DNA from: an uncultured Lachnospiraceae bacterium
GTDB taxonomy: Bacteria; Bacillota; Clostridia; Lachnospirales; Lachnospiraceae
Direction: 5' to 3'
Assembly (NCBI GenBank): GCA_902790935.1
Contig: CADATP010000009.1
Location: 1-44,999 of the forward strand
DNA length: 44,999 bases
In this document: positions 33,799 to 41,010 of the stretch, piece after piece
How positions within the stretch are numbered: position 1 is the stretch's first letter
How the letters are laid out: every line of letters starts with the position of its first letter
Notes under the pieces: generated by a model
Seen by the model: the letters and a program-made list of their open reading frames with translations, nothing else
Told to the model about the DNA's origin: nothing
Databases searched by the model: none
Program-made: the position numbers and the translations under genes

Positions 33799-33810
33799 GA
33801 GAAATAGCCA

Positions 33811-35997
33811 ATGGATATGACAAAAAATGAAAGCCTTAATGAGAGCTTCCGCCAAAAGGCTAAGGAACTTGTCGCTCAGATGACTTTAGACGAGAAAGTC
33901 AGTCAGACAACGAACTGGGCAAAGGCTGTGGACAGACTCGGCATCAAGGCGTACAACTGGTGGAACGAAGCGCTTCACGGCGTTGCAAGGGCCGGCGTCG
34001 CAACAGTCTTCCCTCAGGCGATAACAAGTGCGGGAAGCTTCGACGAAGACCTTCTTGAGAAAATTGCTGACGTGATCTCCACAGAAGGCAGAGCAAAATA
34101 CAATGAGCAGCAAAAGTACGATGACACGGATATTTATAAAGGACTTACCTTCTGGTCACCCAATATAAATATATTCCGCGACCCCAGATGGGGAAGAGGA
34201 CATGAGACCTTCGGAGAGGATCCTTATCTTACTTCCAGACTTGGAGCGAGATTCGTAGAGGGTATCCAGGGACATGACGAGAAGTATATGAAGGCAGCGG
34301 CATGTGCAAAGCACTTTGCGGTTCACTCCGGTCCCGAAGATATCAGACACAGCTTTAACGCTGTGGTAAGCGACATCGACCTCTGGGAGACTTATCTTCC
34401 CGCGTTCAAAGTACTTGTAGAGGATGCAAAGGTTGAAGCGGTTATGGGTGCTTACAACAGAACCAATGGTGAAGCTTGCTGCGCAAGTAAGACCCTGCTT
34501 CTTGATATACTTCGCGATATGTGGAACTTTAAGGGACATGTTACCAGCGACTGCTGGGCACTTAAGGATCTTAACGAAGGCCACGGACTTACAAAGGATC
34601 TTGAAGAGTCAGCGGCACTTGCTGCAAACAATGGCTGTGATGTCAACTGCGGAAACTGTTTCGAGCTTTTAAATCTTGCCATTAAAGACGGTAAGGTTTC
34701 CGAGGAAAGACTTGATGAGATGGTTGTTAATCTCTTTACTACCCGTATGAAGCTGGGGCTTCTCGGAGAGGTTAATGACAATCCTTACGACAAGATAGAT
34801 TACCTTTCGGTCGATACTGATGAGAACAAAAAGTTCAATCAGGAGGTTGCCCTTCAGAGTATGACTCTTTTAGAGAACAGAAACGGTGCGCTTCCTCTTG
34901 ATATTACCAAGATAGGGACCTTAGGTGTCATCGGACCCAACGCAAACTCCAGACGCGCTCTTGTTGGAAACTATGAGGGAACATCTTCCGAGTATATTAC
35001 CGTTCTCGAAGGTATCAAGAGATATATTGATAAGTATGCTGCACATAACGCAGTAGAAAAGCCCAGAGTCCTTTATTCCGAAGGATGTCATCTCTACAAG
35101 GACAGAGTTGAGAATCTCGGTATCCCCAATGACCGTATGAGCGAGGTTAAGACTATCTGCAATTATTCTGATGTTGTTATCGTGGTCGTAGGTCTTGACG
35201 CTACTCTTGAAGGAGAAGAGGGAGATACCGGAAACCAGTACGGATCCGGAGACAAGAGAGATCTTAAGCTTCCCGGAAATCAGCAGCTTATCGTTGATAC
35301 CTGTATAGAGAGCGGAAAGCCCGTTATCATCGTCCTTATGTCAGGAAGCGCTATGCAGATGCAGGGAGCAGAGGAAAAGTGCGCGGCTTATCTCTATGCC
35401 GGATATCCCGGAGCTCAGGGCGGAGCTGCCGTTGCAAAGATCCTCTTTGGTGAGAAGAGTCCCGAAGGTAAGCTTCCCATCACTTTCTATCATGAAGTAG
35501 ATGAGCTTCCCGAGTTTACAAACTATGCTATGAAGGGCAGAACTTACAGATATATGGAGCAGGAAGCTCTTTATCCTTTCGGATACGGACTTTCATACTC
35601 GCCGGTGGAGATGACCAACGCGAGAGTGACACCGGATGAGAGCAAAGGCTGCAGGAGTCTTAAGGTGACTGCAGACCTTACGAACCTGGGCAAGTATGAG
35701 ACAGCAGAGACACTTCAGGTGTATGTATCCGTACATCGTGACGGTGCTCCGAAGTGGCAGCTCAAGGGATTAAAGAAGGTAAGACTTCTGCCGGGAGAGC
35801 TTAAGCATGTTGAGACTGAACTGCCATGGGAGGCGCTTGGGCTTCATCTCGGAAAGAACGAAGTGACGGTAGAAGGTGAGGTAACGGTTTATGTGGGAAC
35901 GCATCAGCCGGATTCGCGCAGCGCGGCTCTTACAGGTACCGAGCCGGAGAAGTTTGAAATAACTGTTAATGACGGAAAAATGACACTGATGATTTAG
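33811..35997 (+). CDS. GH3 beta-xylosidase, cytoplasmic
   Basis: A 728-residue GH3 enzyme. The TIM barrel holds DPRWGRGHETFGEDP, the KHF motif near 168, and the nucleophile Asp247 in VTSDCWAL, the form typical of beta-xylosidases. The second alpha/beta domain begins near 355 (TLGVIGPNANSRRALVGNY), and a fibronectin-like C-terminal domain from about 600 ends the protein (LQVYVSVHRDG). No signal peptide, so it cleaves xylose from oligosaccharides inside the cell. GGAGAAA precedes ATG 33811. It is the second gene of the GH115 unit. Beta-glucosidase or arabinosidase side activity cannot be excluded. Confidence 0.92.
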   Translation: MDMTKNESLNESFRQKAKELVAQMTLDEKVSQTTNWAKAVDRLGIKAYNWWNEALHGVARAGVATVFPQAITSAGSFDEDLLEKIADVISTEGRAKYNEQQKYDDTDIYKGLTFWSPNINIFRDPRWGRGHETFGEDPYLTSRLGARFVEGIQGHDEKYMKAAACAKHFAVHSGPEDIRHSFNAVVSDIDLWETYLPAFKVLVEDAKVEAVMGAYNRTNGEACCASKTLLLDILRDMWNFKGHVTSDCWALKDLNEGHGLTKDLEESAALAANNGCDVNCGNCFELLNLAIKDGKVSEERLDEMVVNLFTTRMKLGLLGEVNDNPYDKIDYLSVDTDENKKFNQEVALQSMTLLENRNGALPLDITKIGTLGVIGPNANSRRALVGNYEGTSSEYITVLEGIKRYIDKYAAHNAVEKPRVLYSEGCHLYKDRVENLGIPNDRMSEVKTICNYSDVVIVVVGLDATLEGEEGDTGNQYGSGDKRDLKLPGNQQLIVDTCIESGKPVIIVLMSGSAMQMQGAEEKCAAYLYAGYPGAQGGAAVAKILFGEKSPEGKLPITFYHEVDELPEFTNYAMKGRTYRYMEQEALYPFGYGLSYSPVEMTNARVTPDESKGCRSLKVTADLTNLGKYETAETLQVYVSVHRDGAPKWQLKGLKKVRLLPGELKHVETELPWEALGLHLGKNEVTVEGEVTVYVGTHQPDSRSAALTGTEPEKFEITVNDGKMTLMI

Positions 35998-36029
35998 ACA
36001 ATTTGTCCAAATCTAAACATTGTTTTTTT
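35993..36029 (+). terminator. weak terminator-like element after GH3
   Basis: TTTAGA (35993-35998) is complementary to TCTAAA (36012-36017), and ACAAT/ATTGT bracket a loop before a run of seven T (36023-36029). Stems are short, so termination is likely but incomplete. Confidence 0.4.
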
Positions 36030-36033
36030 ATAT

Positions 36034-36100
36034 GTGGTTTTCCGGTTTTGCGTTGACATGAATACTGGCAGGGTGCAATAATGTCAACACGGAAAACCAC
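36034..36100 (+). promoter_or_regulatory. strong promoter of the small-protein gene, set in a nested inverted repeat
   Basis: A consensus -35 TTGACA (36053-36058), an 18-base spacer and AATAAT (36077-36082) predict a start near 36089. The promoter lies within two nested perfect inverted repeats: outer GTGGTTTTCCG (36034-36044)/CGGAAAACCAC (36090-36100) and inner GTTGACAT (36052-36059)/ATGTCAAC (36081-36088). The inner right arm also reads TTGACA on the other strand. This looks like an operator wrapped around the promoter. Confidence 0.65.
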
Positions 36101-36169
36101 GAAGCAAGGCGGCTGATCTCACACTCTGACGAAAGGAGGTAAGAATCCATTCGAAAGGAGGTGAGGCTA

Positions 36170-36301
36170 ATGGAAGTAATCGGAATTATCCTTCGGGGAC
36201 TTTCGGTTCTCCTGTCTTTGATTAAACTTGTGTATGATATACATAGGGATAAAAAAGAAGCCGCCACTGACAGCAACAGTGACGGCGGTGCTACTAAGTA
36301 G
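36170..36301 (+). CDS. 43-residue hydrophobic small protein, predicted type I toxin
   Basis: A 43-codon gene with start ATG 36170 behind a strong ribosome site (AAAGGAGGTGAGG). The product is MEVIGIILRGLSVLLSLIKL for its first 20 residues, one membrane helix (about 3-22), then a charged stretch (YDIHRDKKE) and a small polar tail (AATDSNSDGGATK). This is the layout of TxpA-, BsrG- and Fst-type toxins. A second ribosome site (AAAGGAGGT, 36132-36140) stands before an in-frame ATT (36149) that would add seven residues. The gene has its own promoter and terminator, a transcript of about 260 bases, and a predicted antisense RNA over its 3' end. Toxicity is a prediction; I recognise no exact family. 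A regulatory membrane peptide is the alternative. Confidence 0.7.
   Translation: MEVIGIILRGLSVLLSLIKLVYDIHRDKKEAATDSNSDGGATK
36251..36286 (-). terminator. terminator of the antisense RNA
   Basis: Read on the minus strand: a 10-bp stem with one mismatch (plus-strand arms 36260-36269 and 36277-36286), loop of 7, then TTCTTTTTT. The same bases encode the polar tail of the small protein on the plus strand. Confidence 0.7.
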
Positions 36302-36325
36302 CATTATCCAAACTTAATTGAGGTC

Positions 36326-36349
36326 AGCCGCTTTCGTGGCTTTTCCTTT
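36326..36349 (+). terminator. terminator of the small-protein mRNA
   Basis: AGCCGC (36326-36331) and GTGGCT (36336-36341) pair with one G-U around TTTC, followed by TTTTCCTTT. The region 36320-36331 (GAGGTCAGCCGC) can instead pair over 12 bases with 36109-36120 in the 5' leader, one G-U included. Confidence 0.65.
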
Positions 36350-36355
36350 AATTAG

Positions 36356-36384
36356 AATATATCATAAAGAAACGATAAATTCAA
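36356..36384 (-). promoter_or_regulatory. minus-strand promoter of the antisense RNA
   Basis: Plus-strand ATTCAA (36379-36384) and AATATA (36356-36361) read as TTGAAT and TATATT on the minus strand, separated by exactly 17 bases: a good vegetative promoter pointing at the small gene. Confidence 0.65.
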
Positions 36385-36397
36385 GAATACTCAAATA
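36384..36397. promoter_or_regulatory. motif shared by the xylulokinase and DUF4867 upstream regions
   Basis: AGAATACTCAAATA matches AGAATCCTCAAATA at 40875-40888 in 13 of 14 positions. CTCAAA is the reverse complement of the TTTGAG core seen before other xylan genes. It is 30 bases from the xylulokinase start and overlaps the antisense RNA promoter by one base. Confidence 0.45.
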
Positions 36398-36426
36398 ATA
36401 AAAGAATAAACGAAAAGGAGAATTAA

Positions 36427-37908
36427 ATGCTGTACGTAGGAATTGATTTAGGAACAAGCGCAGTAAAATTACTTCTCATGGACGAAAAGGGATCCATCAA
36501 GAAGATCGTATCAAAGGAATATCCTTTATACTTCCCCAATCCCGGCTGGTCGGAGCAAAAACCCGAGGACTGGTATGAGCAGTCAATCGCCGGATTAAAG
36601 GAACTCTTAGATGGACAGGACAAGAGCCAGGTAGCCGGAATCAGCTTTGGCGGACAGATGCATGGCCTTGTTATCCTTGATGAGAACGATAACGTTATCC
36701 GTCCCGCAATCCTTTGGAATGACGGAAGAACCCAGAAACAGGTAGACTACCTCAATAACGAGATCGGAAAGGCAACCCTTTCAAAGTACACTGCAAACAT
36801 CGCATTTGCGGGATTTACCGCTCCCAAGATCCTCTGGGTCAAGGAAAACGAGCCCGAGAACTTTAAAAAGATTAAGAAGATAATGCTTCCCAAGGATTAT
36901 CTTGCATATAAGCTCACAGATACCTTCTGCACCGATTATTCAGATGCTTCGGGAATGCTTCTTCTCGATGTTGAAAATCATAAGTGGTCAAAGGAAATGT
37001 GCGATATCTGCGGAATCACAGAAGATATGCTTCCCACTATTTACCAGAGCTATGAAAAAGTGGGAGAGCTTAACCACGAGCTCGCTATGGAACTTGGTCT
37101 TAAGGATGGCGTTGTTGTGGCAGCAGGCGCAGGAGACAATGCGGCAGCAGCTGTAGGAACAGGAACCGTTGGTGACGGAGCATGCAACATCTCTCTCGGA
37201 ACAAGCGGAACACTCTTTATCTCTTCAAATAAGTTTGGAGTAGACTCAAACAATGCGCTCCACTCATTTGACCATGCTGATGGCAAATTCCACCTTATGG
37301 GATGCATGCTTTCAGCAGCTTCCTGCAACAAGTGGTGGATGGATGAGATCATCGGAACCAAGGAGTACGGAAAAGAGCAGGAGCCTATTACCGACGATAA
37401 GCTTGGAAATAACCATGTTTACTTCCTTCCTTACCTTATGGGCGAGAGATCACCTCACAACAACCCCAATGCAAGAGGAACCTTTATCGGACTTACTATG
37501 GACAATACCCGCGCCGATATGACTCAGGCAGTACTTGAAGGCGTTGCATTTGCTCTTCGCGATTCAATGGAAGTGGCAAGAAGCCTCGGAATTGCTCCCG
37601 AGAGAACAAAGATCTGCGGCGGCGGAGCTAAGAGCCCTCTCTGGCAGAAGATGATGGCGAATATCATGAACATGAAGGTTGATATCCTTGAGGTTGAGGA
37701 AGGACCTTCCTTAGGCGGCGCTATGCTTGCAGCCGTTGCCTGCGGAGAGTACGCTTCCGTAGAAGAGGCTGCAAAGGCTATCGTTAAGGTTAAAAAGACC
37801 GTTGAGCCGGATCCGGAAATCGCTGCAAGATATGAAGCTAAGTATCAGGTATTCAAGCAGATTTATCCTGCTTGCAAGAATGTTTACGACGCAATTGCAA
37901 ATAATTAA
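36427..37908 (+). CDS. xylB: xylulokinase
   Basis: A 493-residue FGGY-family sugar kinase that phosphorylates D-xylulose to xylulose 5-phosphate for the pentose phosphate pathway. The N-terminal phosphate loop (YVGIDLGTSAVKLLLMD), GISFGGQMHGLV with the QMHG typical of xylulokinases, the catalytic Asp in ILWNDGRTQ/GAGDNAAAAVG, and FLPYLMGERSPHNNP all fit XylB. Length is normal. The ATG follows AAGGAG. It lies after the antisense RNA promoter and so has a separate promoter, not clearly visible, with a shared motif at 36384. Confidence 0.94.
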   Translation: MLYVGIDLGTSAVKLLLMDEKGSIKKIVSKEYPLYFPNPGWSEQKPEDWYEQSIAGLKELLDGQDKSQVAGISFGGQMHGLVILDENDNVIRPAILWNDGRTQKQVDYLNNEIGKATLSKYTANIAFAGFTAPKILWVKENEPENFKKIKKIMLPKDYLAYKLTDTFCTDYSDASGMLLLDVENHKWSKEMCDICGITEDMLPTIYQSYEKVGELNHELAMELGLKDGVVVAAGAGDNAAAAVGTGTVGDGACNISLGTSGTLFISSNKFGVDSNNALHSFDHADGKFHLMGCMLSAASCNKWWMDEIIGTKEYGKEQEPITDDKLGNNHVYFLPYLMGERSPHNNPNARGTFIGLTMDNTRADMTQAVLEGVAFALRDSMEVARSLGIAPERTKICGGGAKSPLWQKMMANIMNMKVDILEVEEGPSLGGAMLAAVACGEYASVEEAAKAIVKVKKTVEPDPEIAARYEAKYQVFKQIYPACKNVYDAIANN

Positions 37909-37910
37909 AC

Positions 37911-37965
37911 GTTAAGGTTATGTTAAGGTTTGCCTGTTTTAAAGGAAAGGTTCGCATTTTATAAT
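37911..37965 (+). promoter_or_regulatory. direct-repeat response-regulator site and promoter of the DUF975/two-component operon
   Basis: GTTAAGGTT occurs at 37911-37919 and 37922-37930, start-to-start 11 bases, the spacing of OmpR/PhoB-type tandem sites. A perfect TATAAT follows at 37960-37965 without a good -35. The response regulator encoded 1 kb downstream is the natural candidate to bind here. Confidence 0.6.
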
Positions 37966-38048
37966 CGTCTCATAAGATAAGTCATGCAAAAAAACAAAGC
38001 ATGAAAACAGTTCATTCTTTATATATGACAAAGAGAGAGGAGCCTATT

Positions 38049-38999
38049 ATGTGGACCAGAAGAGAACTTAAAGACAGAGCAAAAGTTACATTTAAGAAAA
38101 CCTATTGGAAGCATGTACTTGTATCAATCGTACTTGCAATGGTGGTAGGAACGGCCGGAGGAGTAAGCTCGGGAATTTCTTCATCGATAAGCAATGTGGG
38201 AAATGTTATCGGACATGGTGTGGGATCGTCAAGTTTTGATGAGGATGATCTCGAAGATCTTGATGATTTTGCAAACAGCCTTAATATAGAGGGCGTTGAC
38301 AGTTTCGAGGATCTTAAGAAATATAACAGCGATAAGGATACTGATGAAGGAAAAGACATAGACTTTTCTCTGGATCCCGAGAGCGGAGAGTTTACCATTG
38401 ACGGTAAGACCTACACTATCGACAAGCCCACCAGAGCAGCTGCCATCGGAGCAGCAGTGGGAGTTGCCGCAGCGGTAATCATTGCAATTATGTTCATAGG
38501 ACTTATCCTGAGCCTCTTCGGAATTGCGGTTGATATCTTCGTTTACAACCCTATCGAGTACGGCTGCCAGAAGTTCTTCAAAAGATCGATGGATGAGAAC
38601 CAGAGCCTTGGAGTAATGTTTAACGGATTCAAGGACGGTTACAAGAATATCGTTAAGGTAATGTTCTTCAGAGACCTCTTCGTATTCCTTTGGAGCCTTC
38701 TGTTTATCATCCCCGGTATCGTAAAGGGATATGCTTACCGCCTTGTACCTTACATCCTTTCCGAGAATCCTTCTATGAGCAAGGATGAGGCACTTAAGGA
38801 GAGCAACAGACTTATGATGGGCAACAAGTGGAAGGCGTTCGTACTTGACCTTTCATTTATCGGATGGAACATCCTTTGTCTCCTTACCTGGGGCGTACTT
38901 GATATATTCTATGTCGGACCCTACAGAAACGCTACTTATGCAGCTTTCTACGAAGCAGTTAAAGCTGAGAAAAATGAAGCAGAGCTTCCTACAGTTTAA
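38049..38999 (+). CDS. DUF975 family membrane protein
   Basis: A 316-residue membrane protein starting at ATG 38049 behind GAGAGGAG; the longer frame from 38001 has no ribosome site. It opens with WTRRELKDRAKVTFKKTYW, the DUF975 signature, followed by a helix (about 21-40), an outer acidic Ser/Asp-rich loop (about 55-120), and several further helices, with the family's segments SENPSMSKDEALKESNRLM and KAFVLDLSFIGWN. It stands before a response regulator and sensor kinase in one operon under a likely autoregulated promoter, so it may be a cell-envelope stress effector controlled by them. Family function is unknown. Confidence 0.85.
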   Translation: MWTRRELKDRAKVTFKKTYWKHVLVSIVLAMVVGTAGGVSSGISSSISNVGNVIGHGVGSSSFDEDDLEDLDDFANSLNIEGVDSFEDLKKYNSDKDTDEGKDIDFSLDPESGEFTIDGKTYTIDKPTRAAAIGAAVGVAAAVIIAIMFIGLILSLFGIAVDIFVYNPIEYGCQKFFKRSMDENQSLGVMFNGFKDGYKNIVKVMFFRDLFVFLWSLLFIIPGIVKGYAYRLVPYILSENPSMSKDEALKESNRLMMGNKWKAFVLDLSFIGWNILCLLTWGVLDIFYVGPYRNATYAAFYEAVKAEKNEAELPTV

Positions 39000-39015
39000 T
39001 TAAAAGGTGATACAA

Positions 39016-39699
39016 ATGTCCTATAAAATTTTGATAGCCGATGATGAAGCGGAAATTAGAAGTCTTATAAGACTTTACCTTGAAAATGAAAGCTATGAAG
39101 TCCTCGAGGCCGGAAACGGTCTCGAGGCTTTGGCTCTCTTTAACAAAGAACATCCGGATATGTGCATACTGGATATTATGATGCCGGAGATGGACGGATA
39201 CGGTGTTCTTAAAAAGATAAGAGAGACCAGCAACATACCGGTACTGATCCTCTCCGCAAAGGATGAGTACTCCGAAAAGATACTGGGCCTTAATCTCGGG
39301 GCGGACGATTATATCGCAAAGCCCTTTAATCCACTTGAAATAGCGGCAAGAGTTGCCTCTCAGATGAGGCGTTATTATAAGCTGGGATCGGGAGAGAGTA
39401 AACAGCCCACAACTGTAACCTTTGGTGATCTTACTCTTGACTGTGACGGATGCACTCTTATAAGGGACGGGGAAAAGATCGAGCTTACAACCGTTGAGTT
39501 TAAGATCATGGAGCTTTTTATGGGGCATCCGGGAAAGGTCTTTACAAAGCAGCAGATCTACGAACATGCCTGGGGTGAGGACTATATCATCGCGGACAAC
39601 AATATAATGGTCTCTATCAGTAAGCTTAGGACTAAGCTTTCCGATGACCCTTCAAAATACATAAAGACGCTTCGCGGATTGGGGTATAAGCTTGGATAA
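39016..39699 (+). CDS. OmpR-family response regulator
   Basis: A 227-residue regulator. Receiver domain with acidic pair Asp9-Asp10, phosphorylation site Asp53 (CILDIMMPEMDG), the Ser in ILSAKD and the Lys in YIAKPFNP; then a winged-helix effector domain (LTTVEFKIMELF, GKVFTKQQIYEHAWG, and LRTKLSDDPSKYIKTLRGLGYKL, given as LRTKLSDDPSKY and IKTLRGLGYKL). The ATG at 39016 has AAAAGG at seven bases; the GTG at 39007 lies on that site. It overlaps the kinase gene by 8 bases. Likely target: the TTAAGGTT repeats upstream of this operon. Confidence 0.95.
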   Translation: MSYKILIADDEAEIRSLIRLYLENESYEVLEAGNGLEALALFNKEHPDMCILDIMMPEMDGYGVLKKIRETSNIPVLILSAKDEYSEKILGLNLGADDYIAKPFNPLEIAARVASQMRRYYKLGSGESKQPTTVTFGDLTLDCDGCTLIRDGEKIELTTVEFKIMELFMGHPGKVFTKQQIYEHAWGEDYIIADNNIMVSISKLRTKLSDDPSKYIKTLRGLGYKLG

Positions 39700-40867
39700 G
39701 ATCAGAGAACTAAGGACCTTTATCGTCAAAAACTTCATAATAGTTCTTCTCCTGGTGGCCTTTACGGAGTCCGCTCTTGTACTTGTCTTTAATAATGTTG
39801 TTTTCCCAAAGATAACTCCGCTTATATTTAAGGAAGGTACAAATGTTGAGTACGATGTGATCACGGTGATTGTATTTGCATTTTATATCATTGTACGTTT
39901 GATATTGCTTTTTATCTCAAGATACGTTCCTATTGGCCTCGGAAATATAGATGAGAAGGTGATAAACAGTTTTATCCTCTTTGACGGAAACAGTCTTGTT
40001 GAAAAATATGAAGCCATTAATCCATGGGTCAGAGTACTGATGTTTATCTGTATTATCCTTATGATCGTGGTGCTCTTTTTTCCGATACTTTTGGCAGGGT
40101 CCGTATTTACCGCAAGACTGATGGCGAGATTTGCGGCCCTTGAGGAAGAAGAGAAAAAGAAAAACCTTCTCTACGAGAAAAAAAGGAGTCTGCTCCTTTC
40201 GGATATTGCCCATGACCTTCGTACTCCCATAACGACCATCTACGGGTATTCGAGGGCAATACTTGACGATAAGGTGGAAGACGAAAAAAGGGATGAATAC
40301 TTAAATCTTATCTGTATGAAGGCGGGTAAGGTCGATGAACTGGTTAATCTCTTGTTTGATTATGTAAAGATTGACAGCGAAGGCTTTAAGCTCCATAAAG
40401 AAAGAATAGATATTTCCGAACTTGTAAGGCAGGCCGGTGCTTTTCTCTATCAGGATATCTGTGATGCGGGGATGGAACTTATCCCCGAGATACCGGAAGA
40501 GGAGATTTATATAGACGCAGATAAGGTTCAGCTATCGAGAGTAATAGTTAATCTTCTTAATAACAGCATAAAGCATAATCCCGAAGGAACGAAGATCGGA
40601 CTTTTCCTTTATAAAGAGGATCAAAAGATAAGGATCATTGTTTCGGACAGCGGCCCCCTTATACCGGAGTCTATCGCCCCGAATATATTCGATCCTTTTA
40701 AAACGGGAGATGAATCGAGAAAAAGCTCCGGGGGAACGGGTCTTGGACTTTCCATCGCCAGAAAGATCACAAGACTTCACGGCATGGATATCAGGCTTTT
40801 ACAGGGAAGCAATGCGCCGGAAAGAATAAAAAGCGCCGGATTTACGAAGTGCTTTATGATCAGATAG
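39692..40867 (+). CDS. sensor histidine kinase
   Basis: A 391-residue kinase starting with TTG at 39692 (GGGG seven bases upstream), overlapping the regulator's end by 8 bases; no ATG is available before the first membrane helix. Helices lie near 11-33, 52-76 and 115-137, then a HAMP-like/coiled-coil joint, the H-box with His174 (DIAHDLRTPI), N-box NLLNNSIKHNP and G-boxes (SDSGPLIPES, GGTGLGLSIARK). The outer sensing part is short, so it may sense within the membrane, as VanS-like and envelope-stress kinases do. It phosphorylates the partner regulator. Confidence 0.94.
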   Translation: MDKIRELRTFIVKNFIIVLLLVAFTESALVLVFNNVVFPKITPLIFKEGTNVEYDVITVIVFAFYIIVRLILLFISRYVPIGLGNIDEKVINSFILFDGNSLVEKYEAINPWVRVLMFICIILMIVVLFFPILLAGSVFTARLMARFAALEEEEKKKNLLYEKKRSLLLSDIAHDLRTPITTIYGYSRAILDDKVEDEKRDEYLNLICMKAGKVDELVNLLFDYVKIDSEGFKLHKERIDISELVRQAGAFLYQDICDAGMELIPEIPEEEIYIDADKVQLSRVIVNLLNNSIKHNPEGTKIGLFLYKEDQKIRIIVSDSGPLIPESIAPNIFDPFKTGDESRKSSGGTGLGLSIARKITRLHGMDIRLLQGSNAPERIKSAGFTKCFMIR

Positions 40868-40874
40868 CAAGAAC

Positions 40875-40898
40875 AGAATCCTCAAATAGCAATATTTG
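40875..40898. promoter_or_regulatory. small palindrome with the CTCAAATA motif before DUF4867
   Basis: CTCAAATA (40881-40888) and TATTTGGG (40893-40900, partly) form a short inverted repeat around GCAA, and the left side matches the xylulokinase upstream motif. Possible operator of the DUF4867/isomerase unit. Confidence 0.4.
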
Positions 40899-40949
40899 GG
40901 AACTTTAACTTACGCAATTTTTGGGTATATTTTTATATTAAATAAAGTA

Positions 40950-40997
40950 AAATAGTATTTGGGTGGATTATATTTTTCGCCTAAATACTATTTTTTT
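40950..40997 (+). terminator. long hairpin with T run before the DUF4867 gene: terminator or attenuator
   Basis: AAATAGTATTT (40950-40960) and AAATACTATTT (40983-40993) are perfectly complementary, extended by GGGTG/CGCCT to about 16 bp with two G-U pairs, and followed by seven T. It stands only 13 bases before ATG 41011 and ends at the ribosome site GAGGTAAG. It may stop readthrough from the sensor kinase, or act in the leader of the DUF4867 unit. Confidence 0.65.
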
Positions 40998-41010
40998 GTG
41001 AGGTAAGACT

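Larger units (their letters stand above)
36251..36349 (-). ncRNA. predicted antisense RNA antitoxin over the 3' end of the small gene
   Basis: On the minus strand, a promoter (TTGAAT, 17 bases, TATATT) would start an RNA near 36349. It begins with a hairpin AGCCAC-GAAA-GCGGCT (a GNRA loop), runs through the end of the small coding region, and meets an intrinsic terminator: GCCGTCACTG and CAGTGGCGGC arms around a 7-base loop, then TTCTTTTTT (ending about 36251). The roughly 100-base RNA is fully complementary to the last third of the toxin mRNA. Its GCGGCTGACCTC segment nearly equals the mRNA's own 5' element at 36109-36120, so it could disturb the mRNA's 5'-3' pairing. RatA and SR4 of Bacillus are the functional parallels. 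Confidence 0.65.

Noticed and set aside
36034-36100. Inverted repeats as ends of an insertion sequence
   Set aside because: Only 67 bases apart, no transposase and no visible target duplication; the arms frame a promoter.
36028-36276. Minus-strand 82-residue frame in the toxin locus
   Set aside because: It crosses both the promoter palindrome and the antisense terminator, and has no ribosome site.
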